Source of the DNA: Hyphomicrobiales bacterium
GTDB lineage: Bacteria; Pseudomonadota; Alphaproteobacteria; Rhizobiales; Beijerinckiaceae
Direction: 5' to 3'
NCBI GenBank assembly: GCA_015655535.1
Contig: JAATEW010000263.1
Span: 1-16,135, forward strand
Length of the DNA stretch: 16,135 nucleotides
Translations under genes and position numbers: made by a program
Notes under the pieces: model-generated
Databases searched by the model: none
What the model was told of the DNA's origin: nothing
What the model saw: only the letters and a program-made list of their open reading frames with translations
Shown: positions 1 to 7,355 of the stretch, piece by piece
Numbering within the stretch: the stretch's first letter is position 1
Layout of the letters: the number at the start of each line of letters is the position of its first letter

Positions 1-3000
1 CTCCGTCTCCGGAATGCCGATTCCGGTATCCCAGATTTCGATGCTCAGCATCCCTTGATGCCGGCGGCAACCGAGCAGAACCTTGCCGCGCTTCGTATAT
101 TTCAAAGCGTTCGCGACAAGGTTGCGGAGCATCTGATCGAGCAGACGCGCATCGCTGCGGACGAAAAGTCCGCATGGCACAACGCGCAAGATGAGCTTCT
201 GTGCTTGGGCGTGATAAGCGAACTCGTCCTTCAACTGCACGAGCAGATCGTTGATCGGAAAATTGACCTTTTCGACGTGGACGGTACCGGCCTCGATCTG
301 GTTTATGTCGAGCAGCGTGTTCAGCATGCCCGTCATCGCGGCGGCGGTCTCATCAAGCCGTGCCACGAGTTCGAGCGCCTCGTCCTTCTTGTCCTCTTTG
401 ATTCTTTTTGCCAGAACGCTTCGCATCAGGCTGAGGACTTGCAACGGCTGACGAAGGTCATGGCTCGCAGCGGCAAGAAAACGCGATTTAGCGACAGTGG
501 CCAGCTCTGCCTGGCGTTTGGCTGTTTCCAAAGCATTCGCCGCGCGCTTTCGTTCCGTATGGTCGGCAAAGGTGATCACGACACCCTCGATCTTGTTCTC
601 GTGAGTGCGATAGGGCAATATACGGCGGATGTACCAAGCACCGTTTTGGGCTTCGATCTCCCGCTCAAGCGGCGTCAGATCCTCCAATACCTTTCGCGCA
701 TCAGTCAAAAGCGTGGCATCGGGAGCAAGCGAGTTGAGATCGGCGAGCGGCCGGCCGACGTCGCTCGGGATGACATTGAAAAGTGACTTGGTCGCCGGCG
801 TGAAAAAGCGGATATCGAGGTTGATATCGAGGAAAAGCGTCGCAACGTCGGTACTGTACAGGACATTTTGAAGATCGTTAGACGTCGTGCGCTGCCGTTC
901 CAGGGTCTCCTGAAGCTGACTGTTGAGGGCCGTCAGTTCTTCGTTGAGCGACTGCAATTCCTCTTTGGAGGTGAGCAGCTCCTCGTTTGTCGATTGGAAT
1001 TCCTCGTTGATCGACAGGGCTTCGTCGTTGATCGCCTTCTGCTCTTCACTCGAAACTTCGAGGTTTCGAATGGCCCCATCGAGTTCGGTTTTCGTCGCTT
1101 CGAGTTCCTGTTCGAGAGCCGCGATCTGTGTCATATCCTTCGCGCTGGCCGAGCGCCCCGGCTTGCGCTCCTGCTTCACCTCATCGACGAAGCAAATCAG
1201 CCAAAACTCCTCGCCATCGCTGAGGACCGGCTGAACGGCGATGTTGAACGAATGTAGAGCACCGTCATGGTCGGTTCTGCCCCCGGCGACGACGATACAC
1301 GCCTTCTCCTGACCGGCCTGCTGGATCGCCGAGCGAAGCTTGGTGCGCAGGCCTTCCCGCGCCATGGCAAACAGGTCATGCGTCGGGGGACCCGGTGCCA
1401 CGCGCAAATAGCGATCCGTCGGTCCCAATGAATAGAGGCATTCATGCTTGTGATCGATCAGGACCGCCGCGGGCGCATAGGTCTCCATCACGAGCCGCCG
1501 GCACAAGTCGGCGAGAACGGCTTGGCGCGAAGGCGCTTGGCCCGATGCCGAAAGCAATGAAACGCGCGCTCCATCGCTGGGACTCATCATCAAGCCAAGC
1601 TCGCCGGGGCGCGAACGCCGCTCCGATTTGGAGATCACTTCGAAACGGCCGTCCGAATTGCCGATCGTCTCGGAGCTTCCGAGAAGGAGAATGCCTCCCT
1701 CGCGCAGCGCGAAGTGGAACAGTGAGATGACCTTGGCTTGCGCCTCGGGATGCAAATAGATCAGAAGGTTGCGGCAGGACACCAGATCGAGGCGTGAGAA
1801 CGGCGGGTCGGCCAGCACGTCCTGAACCGTGAAGACAACAGCCGCGCGAAGCTCGGGCAAAACCCTGTAATTATGCTCTTCCTTTGAGAAGAAACGCGCA
1901 AGCCGCGCCTGCGAGACTTGCGCTTCGATCGTATCGGGATACAGCCCCTCGCGGGCGGAAGTGATGGCATCCGGATCGACGTCGGATGCAAAGACCTGCA
2001 ACTTGATGCTACGCTTTTGAGCCGAGATTTCCTCACGAAAGAGCATAGCCAAGGAATAAGTCTCCTCGCCCGTGCTGCATCCGGCGATCCAGATGCGGAA
2101 GGGGCGATCCTCGGGCTGGCTTTCGACCAGGTCGGGGATGATCTTCTTTGCCAAGAGATCAAATACTTTTGGGTCACGGAAGAAACTGGTGACATTGATG
2201 AGCAGGTCTTTGGCAAGGAGATCGAGCTCGTTTGGGTCGCTCCGCAGCATATCGAGATAACGAGCCATATTGTCGGTCGCAATCCCGACCATTCCTACGC
2301 GCCGTTCGATCCGGCGTTGCAGCGTACCTTGTTTGTAAAAAGTGAAATCATGAGCGGTTTTTGTGCGGAGAAGATCGATGATCCCTGGCAGCCAGTCATG
2401 TGTTTCATCCGGCGGAACGGAATCGTCATGTCGAAGAGTGAGCGGTTTGTGGCGATTATATTCGATGAGCGCCTGGGGAATCTTTGCAACCGGCAGCACG
2501 AAATCCACTGAGCCAGTCGCAATGGCGTTTCTCGGCATGCCGTCATATCCGGCTTCGCTGGGATCCTGCGCGACGACGAAGCCGCCTTTATCCTTGATAG
2601 CTTTCAGACCGAGGCTGCCGTCGGCACCCGTTCCGGAAAGGATCACGCAAATCGCGCGGGCACCGCACTCTTCCGCCAATGAGTTCAGTAAGAAATCGAA
2701 CGGCAGGCGCGCGCCATGGCGTGCTTGCGGTTGCGAGAGACGCAGCGTCCCATTGCCGACAGAAAGATAGGTTCCAGGTGGAATGATATAGAGATGCTCG
2801 CGCTCGATCGGCATTCCATTTGCCGCTTGCAGCACGACCAAAGGCGAATGGCCGCCGAGCAGGCCGACCATCATGCTTTCATGAGTCGGATCAAGATGCT
2901 GGACGAGGATAAAGGCCATGCCTGTTTCGGCAGGCAATGCACTTACAAACTTTTGACAAGCTTCGAGGCCGCCCGCCGACGCGCCTATGCCGACGACCAG

Positions 3001-3099
3001 GAAATCCTTGAAATCAGGCGGCGAACCGCCGACCGGCGCTGGACGCCGGCTCTTTTGCGGTTTGGCCAATTTGGCTTGACGCGGGTGATACTCCGCCAT
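1..3099 (-). CDS. CheB-CheR-PAS-histidine kinase fusion protein (3' end outside window)
   Basis: This is one uninterrupted frame of 1033 codons from ATG at 3099 to the window edge. Residues about 35-215 form a CheB methylesterase domain with the catalytic triad visible: Ser41 in GIGASAGG, His68 in QHLDP and Asp160 in GTGADG. CheR follows at about 230-470, with the SAM-binding stretch AGCSTGEETY near 337-346 and CRNLLIYL near 442-449. A Glu-rich coiled coil covers about 655-740 (repeats such as SINEEFQSTNEELL) and a PAS domain about 747-850. The kinase part has its phospho-acceptor His880 in ASHDLRQPLQ, an N box around Asn997 (NLVANALKYT) and the start of the G1 box (DTGIGIP) near 1025. The usual N-terminal receiver of CheB is absent, so the protein begins directly with the esterase. 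The missing C-terminus should hold the end of the ATPase domain and perhaps a receiver. Such fusions are a known family; the signal sensed is unknown. No chemoreceptor or cheA/cheW gene is visible nearby. Confidence 0.95.
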   Translation of the reverse strand, partial: MAEYHPRQAKLAKPQKSRRPAPVGGSPPDFKDFLVVGIGASAGGLEACQKFVSALPAETGMAFILVQHLDPTHESMMVGLLGGHSPLVVLQAANGMPIEREHLYIIPPGTYLSVGNGTLRLSQPQARHGARLPFDFLLNSLAEECGARAICVILSGTGADGSLGLKAIKDKGGFVVAQDPSEAGYDGMPRNAIATGSVDFVLPVAKIPQALIEYNRHKPLTLRHDDSVPPDETHDWLPGIIDLLRTKTAHDFTFYKQGTLQRRIERRVGMVGIATDNMARYLDMLRSDPNELDLLAKDLLINVTSFFRDPKVFDLLAKKIIPDLVESQPEDRPFRIWIAGCSTGEETYSLAMLFREEISAQKRSIKLQVFASDVDPDAITSAREGLYPDTIEAQVSQARLARFFSKEEHNYRVLPELRAAVVFTVQDVLADPPFSRLDLVSCRNLLIYLHPEAQAKVISLFHFALREGGILLLGSSETIGNSDGRFEVISKSERRSRPGELGLMMSPSDGARVSLLSASGQAPSRQAVLADLCRRLVMETYAPAAVLIDHKHECLYSLGPTDRYLRVAPGPPTHDLFAMAREGLRTKLRSAIQQAGQEKACIVVAGGRTDHDGALHSFNIAVQPVLSDGEEFWLICFVDEVKQERKPGRSASAKDMTQIAALEQELEATKTELDGAIRNLEVSSEEQKAINDEALSINEEFQSTNEELLTSKEELQSLNEELTALNSQLQETLERQRTTSNDLQNVLYSTDVATLFLDINLDIRFFTPATKSLFNVIPSDVGRPLADLNSLAPDATLLTDARKVLEDLTPLEREIEAQNGAWYIRRILPYRTHENKIEGVVITFADHTERKRAANALETAKRQAELATVAKSRFLAAASHDLRQPLQVLSLMRSVLAKRIKEDKKDEALELVARLDETAAAMTGMLNTLLDINQIEAGTVHVEKVNFPINDLLVQLKDEFAYHAQAQKLILRVVPCGLFVRSDARLLDQMLRNLVANALKYTKRGKVLLGCRRHQGMLSIEIWDTGIGIPETE

Positions 3100-3248
3100 T
3101 TTTACATTTCTGTTCGGGCAAACTGCTTCCGAGGGAAGCTGAACTCAATATATTACAATATCGAAACTTTACACCCACCGGCGATATCCAACAGTCTCGA
3201 TGCGCTCCGCAAACCTATGCCATACACCACGGTTTTCGGTGATCTCGC

Positions 3249-3306
3249 TCACCTCACGTCAAAGCCTTAGGCCAAGCGAGGTGAAGTGAAGCGAAGCAAG
3301 CCTAAG
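3249..3306. repeat. Inverted repeats and purine-rich pentamer repeats
   Basis: Two overlapping inverted repeats are present. TCACCTC at 3249-3255 pairs with GAGGTGA at 3278-3284, and CTTAGGC at 3266-3272 pairs with GCCTAAG at 3300-3306. Between them, 3276-3300 reads as five successive similar pentamers: GCGAG, GTGAA, GTGAA, GCGAA, GCAAG. The two pairings cross, so they would compete in RNA. The function is unknown. The location in a divergent promoter region allows an operator or a leader-RNA role, but nothing here proves either. Confidence 0.4.
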
Positions 3307-3404
3307 TAGTTTCCGAACCTGTATTCAGTGATCTTTCCTCGTTTATGGTTCAGAAGCGACAGGGTTTCAGGCTCCCTCTTTTGGATGACAGGTCCCATGC
3401 CGCT

Positions 3405-3439
3405 TCACGGCGGCGCAAGCGATTGCGTCGAAGCCGTGA
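3405..3439 (+). promoter_or_regulatory. Strong leader hairpin with GCGA tetraloop upstream of the receiver gene
   Basis: The inner stem pairs 3411-3418 (CGGCGCAA) with 3423-3430 (TTGCGTCG): eight pairs including one G-T wobble, closed by the loop GCGA, a GNRA-type tetraloop. A three-base bulge (AAG) at 3431-3433 separates it from an outer stem of six pairs, TCACGG at 3405-3410 with CCGTGA at 3434-3439. The structure ends 30 nt before the ATG of the response regulator. No T-run follows, so it does not look like an intrinsic terminator on the plus strand. A 5'-leader stabiliser or translation-control element is the simplest reading. Confidence 0.5.
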
Positions 3440-3469
3440 GCCAATTTAAGACCGAAAGTAAAATAACCG

Positions 3470-3835
3470 ATGAAAGGACTCCGCATCCTCGTTGCCGAGG
3501 ATGATGCCCTGATTGGCCTATTGCTCGCCGAGGTGCTCGAAGAGATGAGTCACGACATTTGCGCGATCGAGGCCACCGAGAGCGATGTGGTGGCGGCTTC
3601 CATTCGATGCCAGCCTGACCTCATGATCGTGGATGTACGACTGGCCGATGGGAGTGGCATCTCCGCCGTCGATAAAATACTCCTTAGAGGATTTGTCCCT
3701 CACGTTTTTGTCACCGGCGATCCTGCCAGTATCACGGTTCATAGACCCGGCTCTGTGGTGATCCAGAAGCCTTTCCGAGAATCCGAGCTCGTCTTGGCGA
3801 TTCAACGTGCGTTTGATGCCGCGGCCATATCTTGA
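3470..3835 (+). CDS. Single-domain response regulator (receiver only)
   Basis: This 121-residue protein is a complete CheY-like receiver with no output domain. The acidic pocket is Glu10-Asp11-Asp12, the phospho-acceptor is Asp55 (MIVDVRLAD), the switch threonine is Thr82 (FVTGD), and the conserved lysine is Lys100 followed by Pro-Phe. A receiver of this length cannot bind DNA by itself, so it should act by protein contact or as a phosphate shuttle or sink. It is divergent from the CheB/CheR/kinase fusion, which makes it a natural candidate partner; that pairing is inferred from position only. The Shine-Dalgarno region is weak (an A-rich tract before ATG), and a strong hairpin sits just upstream, so translation may be controlled there. 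The gene converges on the next one, with 47 bp between the stops. Confidence 0.9.
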   Translation: MKGLRILVAEDDALIGLLLAEVLEEMSHDICAIEATESDVVAASIRCQPDLMIVDVRLADGSGISAVDKILLRGFVPHVFVTGDPASITVHRPGSVVIQKPFRESELVLAIQRAFDAAAIS

Positions 3836-3882
3836 GGTCAGGTCCATCAAGGCAAAGCCGGCTCCCAGACGAGTATCTATCA

Positions 3883-4449
3883 TCATCGGGTGGTCTCGGC
3901 GGGCGCAGCCTCGGCGGGTGCTGCCGCGGCTGGCACGTCGGTCTGGCCTTCAGCATCATGATGGGGCGTTTTTGCGAGTATCTGCGCGAAGATCACCGCG
4001 GCGCAGAAGGCAAGAATAAGAACAATGCCCAGACCCTTGCCGCGCACCGCTTGGACCGCCTCTATCTTGCCAATGACGAGAACGGGCTTTGGCTTCGGCA
4101 GCAGCGCAAAAAGCCGATCCATTGTGATTTGGCCATTCGTTGCCTTTTCGCCCGCGCCGGGCTGATCCGGCATCAGCAGCGCTAAAACCTGGAGCGCCAT
4201 ATCTTTCGGCATTTTCGAAATGCGCGCCGCTTCCTTCCAAGGATCGGCGCCGGAGCGGGCAATCGCGGAGGCCATCGTGAGCTGCATCCCGTTCTTCTCG
4301 CTGCAGATGATGGCATAAAGGAAAGCATCGTATTCAGGGTCAAGCGGAGGAAAGGCCATAGACATACGATGATCCGATTTTGAGTTCGCCACGAAATAGT
4401 CGAGCGTGGCTTTGGCGGTGACCGATTTCGAATTCGACTCTACGGACAA
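3883..4449 (-). CDS. Hypothetical single-span membrane protein with Ala/Pro-rich tail
   Basis: I do not recognise a named family. The longest version begins at a TTG codon (4449) and gives 188 residues. Starting at ATG 4365 (residue 29) gives 160 residues beginning MSMAFPPLDPEYDAFL, which looks more like a natural start; ATG 4359 is also possible. The N-terminal part is soluble, with a helical region including MPKDMALQVLALLMP. Residues about 136-156 (GLGIVLILAFCAAVIFAQIL) form one hydrophobic span. The tail of about 25 residues is rich in Ala, Pro and Glu. The layout resembles a membrane-anchored cytoplasmic protein with a short exposed tail. It lies downstream of the transglutaminase gene on the same strand, 205 bp away, so co-transcription is possible. 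Confidence 0.7.
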   Translation of the reverse strand: MSVESNSKSVTAKATLDYFVANSKSDHRMSMAFPPLDPEYDAFLYAIICSEKNGMQLTMASAIARSGADPWKEAARISKMPKDMALQVLALLMPDQPGAGEKATNGQITMDRLFALLPKPKPVLVIGKIEAVQAVRGKGLGIVLILAFCAAVIFAQILAKTPHHDAEGQTDVPAAAAPAEAAPAETTR

Positions 4450-4550
4450 TTAATCACACGGCGAAGGTAGAGCACCTCCAAGATAGCTTAAGCCCCGATA
4501 TCAGATGCTGCGAGGGAAAGAAGACAAGCTTGAAAACGGTGCGTTAATCA

Positions 4551-4619
4551 CATATCCGCAGGCTATGGATATATGGGTAGCCTTAGTGGTCTTGGTAAGC
4601 CTCTAAAGGCTAGGATATG
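4551..4619 (-). other. Nested inverted repeats between the transglutaminase and the small membrane-protein gene
   Basis: On the plus strand CATATCC (4551-4557) is complementary to GGATATG (4613-4619), and TAGCCTT (4578-4584) to AAGGCTA (4606-4612). The right arm is one continuous 14-mer, while the left arm is split by a 20-nt insert. The insert itself contains a near-copy of the right arm: AGGCTATGGATAT at 4560-4572 against AGGCTAGGATAT at 4607-4618. A third partial match, AGCCT at 4598-4602, can also pair with AGGCT at 4607-4611. Transcribed from the minus strand, these segments could switch between alternative folds. It could be a leader for the small membrane-protein gene or a 3' structure of the transglutaminase mRNA. 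There is no T-run typical of a terminator. Confidence 0.4.
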
Positions 4620-4654
4620 CAATCGCTCGCTTCTTGTGACGATCACATTTCGAC

Positions 4655-5533
4655 TTAAGCTTCAGGCGGCTGAGATGCGATGCGGATATCGACCGTCATT
4701 CCAACGAACGCGTCCTTCGTTCCGGCGAAACTACCGGCGACCGGCACGGTGAGATGAATATCCCTTGCGACAGCGACCGGGATCAGATTGAAGCCGCCAA
4801 CACTCCGGTTTGTCGGATCGAACGTGATCCAGCCCGCGCCCGGCACATAGACTTCCGCCCAAGCGTGAGTCGAGCCTGTATCGCGCGAACCTTCCAAATG
4901 CCGGTCCGGATTATAGAGATATCCTGAGACAAGTCTCGCGCCGAAGCCAAGACTCCGCACCGCTTCGACGAAAAGAACCGCGAAGTCCCGGCAAGATCCC
5001 CATCCCCGATCCAAGGTCTCCAAAGGTGTCTGTGTGCCTTCGTCCTCACGGCTCTGATAGGAAATCCACGACGCGATATTCGCGTTGATATCTTTCAGGA
5101 GCGAGAGCGTGTCCGTCGGATTGCCGCGGATGAAGGCCTGCGCCCATGCCCGCAATCGCCCTTCAGGATCGGCATATTGCTGGATTGTCAAAGCTCCGAG
5201 ATCGATCCAATCGTCGTCGGAATAGCGGAAAGGGTAAAAGATAGCCGAGGCGGCAATATCAAAAACCGGCCAGGCGATCGTATTGAGCTCGAGGTCCGCG
5301 ACGCTTTCGATCACCAGCATGTCGGCCATAGCCTCAAAGCTCGCCGTCGCAACGACATTGCCGAAGACATCCCGTGCCCAGGTCACCGTCGCGGCGGGCG
5401 TCACCACCACATCGTTCGAAATGAGGCGAAGCTCGTGGCTCTCACGAGGACGGAGCATCAAACGGTGCGGACCGAGACTGACCGGCACCCGATAGCGGTA
5501 GGTCGTCTTGTGATGGAGTCGGAGGGTGATCAA
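4655..5533 (-). CDS. Transglutaminase-like cysteine peptidase family protein
   Basis: The product belongs to the bacterial transglutaminase-like superfamily, cysteine enzymes that usually act as peptidases or amide-bond enzymes rather than true cross-linkers. The N-terminal beta domain begins LRLHHKTTYRYRVPVSLGP and contains LMLRPRES, typical of the Bact_transglu_N family. The catalytic triad is visible: Cys181 in WGSCRDF, His223 in STHAWAEVY and Asp239 in TFDPTN (numbering from the TTG at 5533, giving 292 residues). I chose this TTG because family similarity starts there and the usual family length is about 270-300. The frame stays open upstream to a GTG at 5746 and has an ATG at 5617, but that extension shows no family features. 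There is no signal peptide from the chosen start, so the product is probably cytoplasmic. The actual substrate is unknown. Confidence 0.88.
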   Translation of the reverse strand: MITLRLHHKTTYRYRVPVSLGPHRLMLRPRESHELRLISNDVVVTPAATVTWARDVFGNVVATASFEAMADMLVIESVADLELNTIAWPVFDIAASAIFYPFRYSDDDWIDLGALTIQQYADPEGRLRAWAQAFIRGNPTDTLSLLKDINANIASWISYQSREDEGTQTPLETLDRGWGSCRDFAVLFVEAVRSLGFGARLVSGYLYNPDRHLEGSRDTGSTHAWAEVYVPGAGWITFDPTNRSVGGFNLIPVAVARDIHLTVPVAGSFAGTKDAFVGMTVDIRIASQPPEA

Positions 5534-6296
5534 GGAAGCACCGATTAAGGGAACATGATGAGTGGCCGTGAAAGCTATGAACCAGCTTGCCGGCGCGGCT
5601 CCAACGCATTTGGACATTGACAGGCGTTTTTCATGGCCATCGAGATTCCGCAGCCTTCGATACAGCTTTCTATCATTTAACGCTTTCGTAGCGTCGATAT
5701 CTAATAAAACGATGATATATCGTTGTGTTTCGTTGAGAACCGGCACTTTGACGGGGTCGATGGACAGTCTTGAGGGATATGTCGGCTGCGGAAATATGCA
5801 CCCCTTGACCCAGGATGGACGTGAACTGTCATTATGCGAGGAGGTCTTCCAGCACTTCTCTAGAGACCACAGCCGGCCGCTCAGATCGCCCGTTGTGCAG
5901 AAAGGCCGTCCTCAGATGAACGAGTGCGGGCCAAGTAAGTTCGCGATTTAGACGGCCGAATGGCGCACTGAATGAAGCCACGCCTTTTGGCTGTCCGAGA
6001 ATTTCTTTCCAGAAGCAAAACCTTTGAAACAACGCGATAAGCGAGCCCTTTATTTTAAAAGCATAGGGACGTGGAATTAAATTCTCTTATTCGTTTCTGC
6101 GCCACATCAAGCTTGACGGCTGTTGCGCAACGCCTCCACATTACAGAGCAAGAGTATGTCGTCACTACGCTGGAATCGACGGGGGCGCTTCAATGCGCCA
6201 CCGCGAATTTGCAAATGGAAAGCAAGTCGCTGAACATGCCAAAAGCTATTTCCGTTACGCGATAAACGACAACCGTTTTTTGGATTTTGGGGCAGC
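5534..6296. other. Long non-coding stretch upstream of the transglutaminase and sulfate-binding genes
   Basis: About 760 bp separate the two divergent genes, and I find no frame here with recognisable protein features. Visible structure is limited to small inverted repeats: ACGCT/AGCGT at 5680-5684 and 5690-5694, and AACGAT/ATCGTT at 5709-5714 and 5720-5725, the latter in an AT-rich stretch that may hold the transglutaminase promoter. On the sulfate-gene side there is TTGACG at 6113-6118 followed by the palindrome TTGCGCAA at 6123-6130, without a convincing -10 at the right distance. A short remnant of a decayed gene cannot be excluded. Confidence 0.45.
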
Positions 6297-7355
6297 TTGA
6301 CAAAACTCATGATCAACCGCCGGGGCACCCTGTTGAACATCACCGCCGCGACCGCGGCGATTGCCGGTCTTTCGCTGATCGTCATTGCAAACATACCCAA
6401 GGGCGACGAGAACAAGCTCGTCAATGTTTCTTATGACCCGACGCGGGAATTATATCAGGCCATCAATCCGCTTTTTATCGATGCCTATGCGAAACAAACC
6501 GGGCACCACCTGACGATCGAGCAATCGCATGGCGGCTCGTCGCGGCAGGCGCGCAAAGTGATCGACGGCGAGCAACCAGCCGATGTCGTCACCTTGGGGC
6601 TCTTCACGGATGTCGACGCATTACGGAAACGCGGCCTCATCGCCGCCGATTGGCCAGACCGTCTTCCCAATCATTCCACTCCCTATAGTTCGACCATCGT
6701 CTTCGTCGTGCGCGGAGACAATCCGAACGGGATCAAGGATTGGCCCGATCTCTTGAAGCCCGGGCTCGAAGTGGTGACGCCCGACCCGCGCACATCCGGA
6801 AACGGCAAGTTCGCGTTTCTCTCCGCCTGGGCCTCGGTGACGACAAGGGGCGGGTCAGAGGATGAGGCGCGCACGTTTCTCTCTGCCTTAAATGAGCATG
6901 TGCCCGTCCTGGACGAAGGGGCAAGAGGCGCCGCGACGACATTCGCGCTTCAGGACATAGGGGACGTGCATCTGACCTGGGAAAACGAGGCGCTGCGCGA
7001 GGTCGCGGCGTCGAATGGAAAGCTGCGGGTCGTTTACCCGCCCGTCAGCATGCTGGCGGAGCCTTACGTCGCCTGGGTCGATGCAAGCTTGAAGTCGAGG
7101 GAAAAGCTTGAATATGCCAAAGCCTACCTCTTATTCCTCTTCGGCGATACGGCGCAGGAAACAATCGCACGCCTCGGCTATCGTCCATACAATCCGGATG
7201 CTTTGCAAAAGGCCGGCGTCAGTTTTCCTGACGTGAAGCTCATCCCGATCACTGCTATCGCGAAGGATTGGGACGATGCCAATCGCAAATTCTTCGAAGA
7301 GAATGGCATTGTCGATACGATCATCGGAGCGCGCAAGCGATGGGCCTCGCAATAA
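6297..7355 (+). CDS. sbp: Periplasmic sulfate-binding protein
   Basis: This is a 352-residue protein of the Sbp/CysP family, which binds sulfate or thiosulfate in the periplasm for uptake. Family signatures are in order: VSYDPTRELY soon after the leader, QSHGGSSRQARKVIDG, ADVVTLGLFTDVDAL, the ligand-site region PRTSGNGKFAFL, and GARGAATTFAL with GDVHLTWENEA. The leader starts with an Arg-Arg pair (INRRGTLL) before a hydrophobic stretch and a possible VIA/N cleavage site, so export could be Sec or Tat. TTG at 6297 is preceded by GGGG at a short distance; ATG at 6309 is the alternative start. The gene overlaps the SulP permease gene by 16 bp and is not followed by cysT, cysW or cysA, which is unusual for this family. 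Whether it binds sulfate, thiosulfate or a similar oxyanion cannot be told from sequence alone. Confidence 0.93.
   Translation: MTKLMINRRGTLLNITAATAAIAGLSLIVIANIPKGDENKLVNVSYDPTRELYQAINPLFIDAYAKQTGHHLTIEQSHGGSSRQARKVIDGEQPADVVTLGLFTDVDALRKRGLIAADWPDRLPNHSTPYSSTIVFVVRGDNPNGIKDWPDLLKPGLEVVTPDPRTSGNGKFAFLSAWASVTTRGGSEDEARTFLSALNEHVPVLDEGARGAATTFALQDIGDVHLTWENEALREVAASNGKLRVVYPPVSMLAEPYVAWVDASLKSREKLEYAKAYLLFLFGDTAQETIARLGYRPYNPDALQKAGVSFPDVKLIPITAIAKDWDDANRKFFEENGIVDTIIGARKRWASQ

Larger units (their letters stand above)
3100..3469. promoter_or_regulatory. Divergent promoter region between the CheB/CheR kinase and the receiver gene
   Basis: This 370-bp spacer contains no convincing gene but must hold promoters for both flanking genes. 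On the kinase side there is a short perfect hairpin, GCTTCC/GGAAGC at 3125-3130 and 3134-3139, in the presumed 5' leader about 26 nt before the kinase ATG. Just beyond it lies an AT-rich stretch with the inverted repeat ATATT-ac-AATAT at 3149-3160. The middle carries pentamer-like purine repeats and inverted repeats, and the receiver side carries a strong hairpin; both are listed separately. I could not identify a clear -35/-10 pair for either direction. Confidence 0.5.

Noticed and set aside
55..786. Long plus-strand open frame opposite the kinase domain
   Set aside because: It is antisense to the histidine kinase and PAS domains, whose motifs read cleanly on the minus strand; its protein has no family features.
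1918..2511. Plus-strand open frame of 197 codons
   Set aside because: It lies opposite the CheR domain, which carries intact SAM-binding motifs; a GC-rich antisense frame is expected.
5832..6032. Minus-strand open frame of 66 codons in the long non-coding stretch, possibly a gene remnant
   Set aside because: It is short, has no clear ribosome site and matches no family I know; a decayed gene end is possible but unsupported.
6071..6265. Plus-strand GTG-initiated frame of 64 codons upstream of the sulfate-binding gene, faintly like a helix-turn-helix start
   Set aside because: The likeness to a LysR-type N-terminus is too weak, and the ribosome site is badly spaced.
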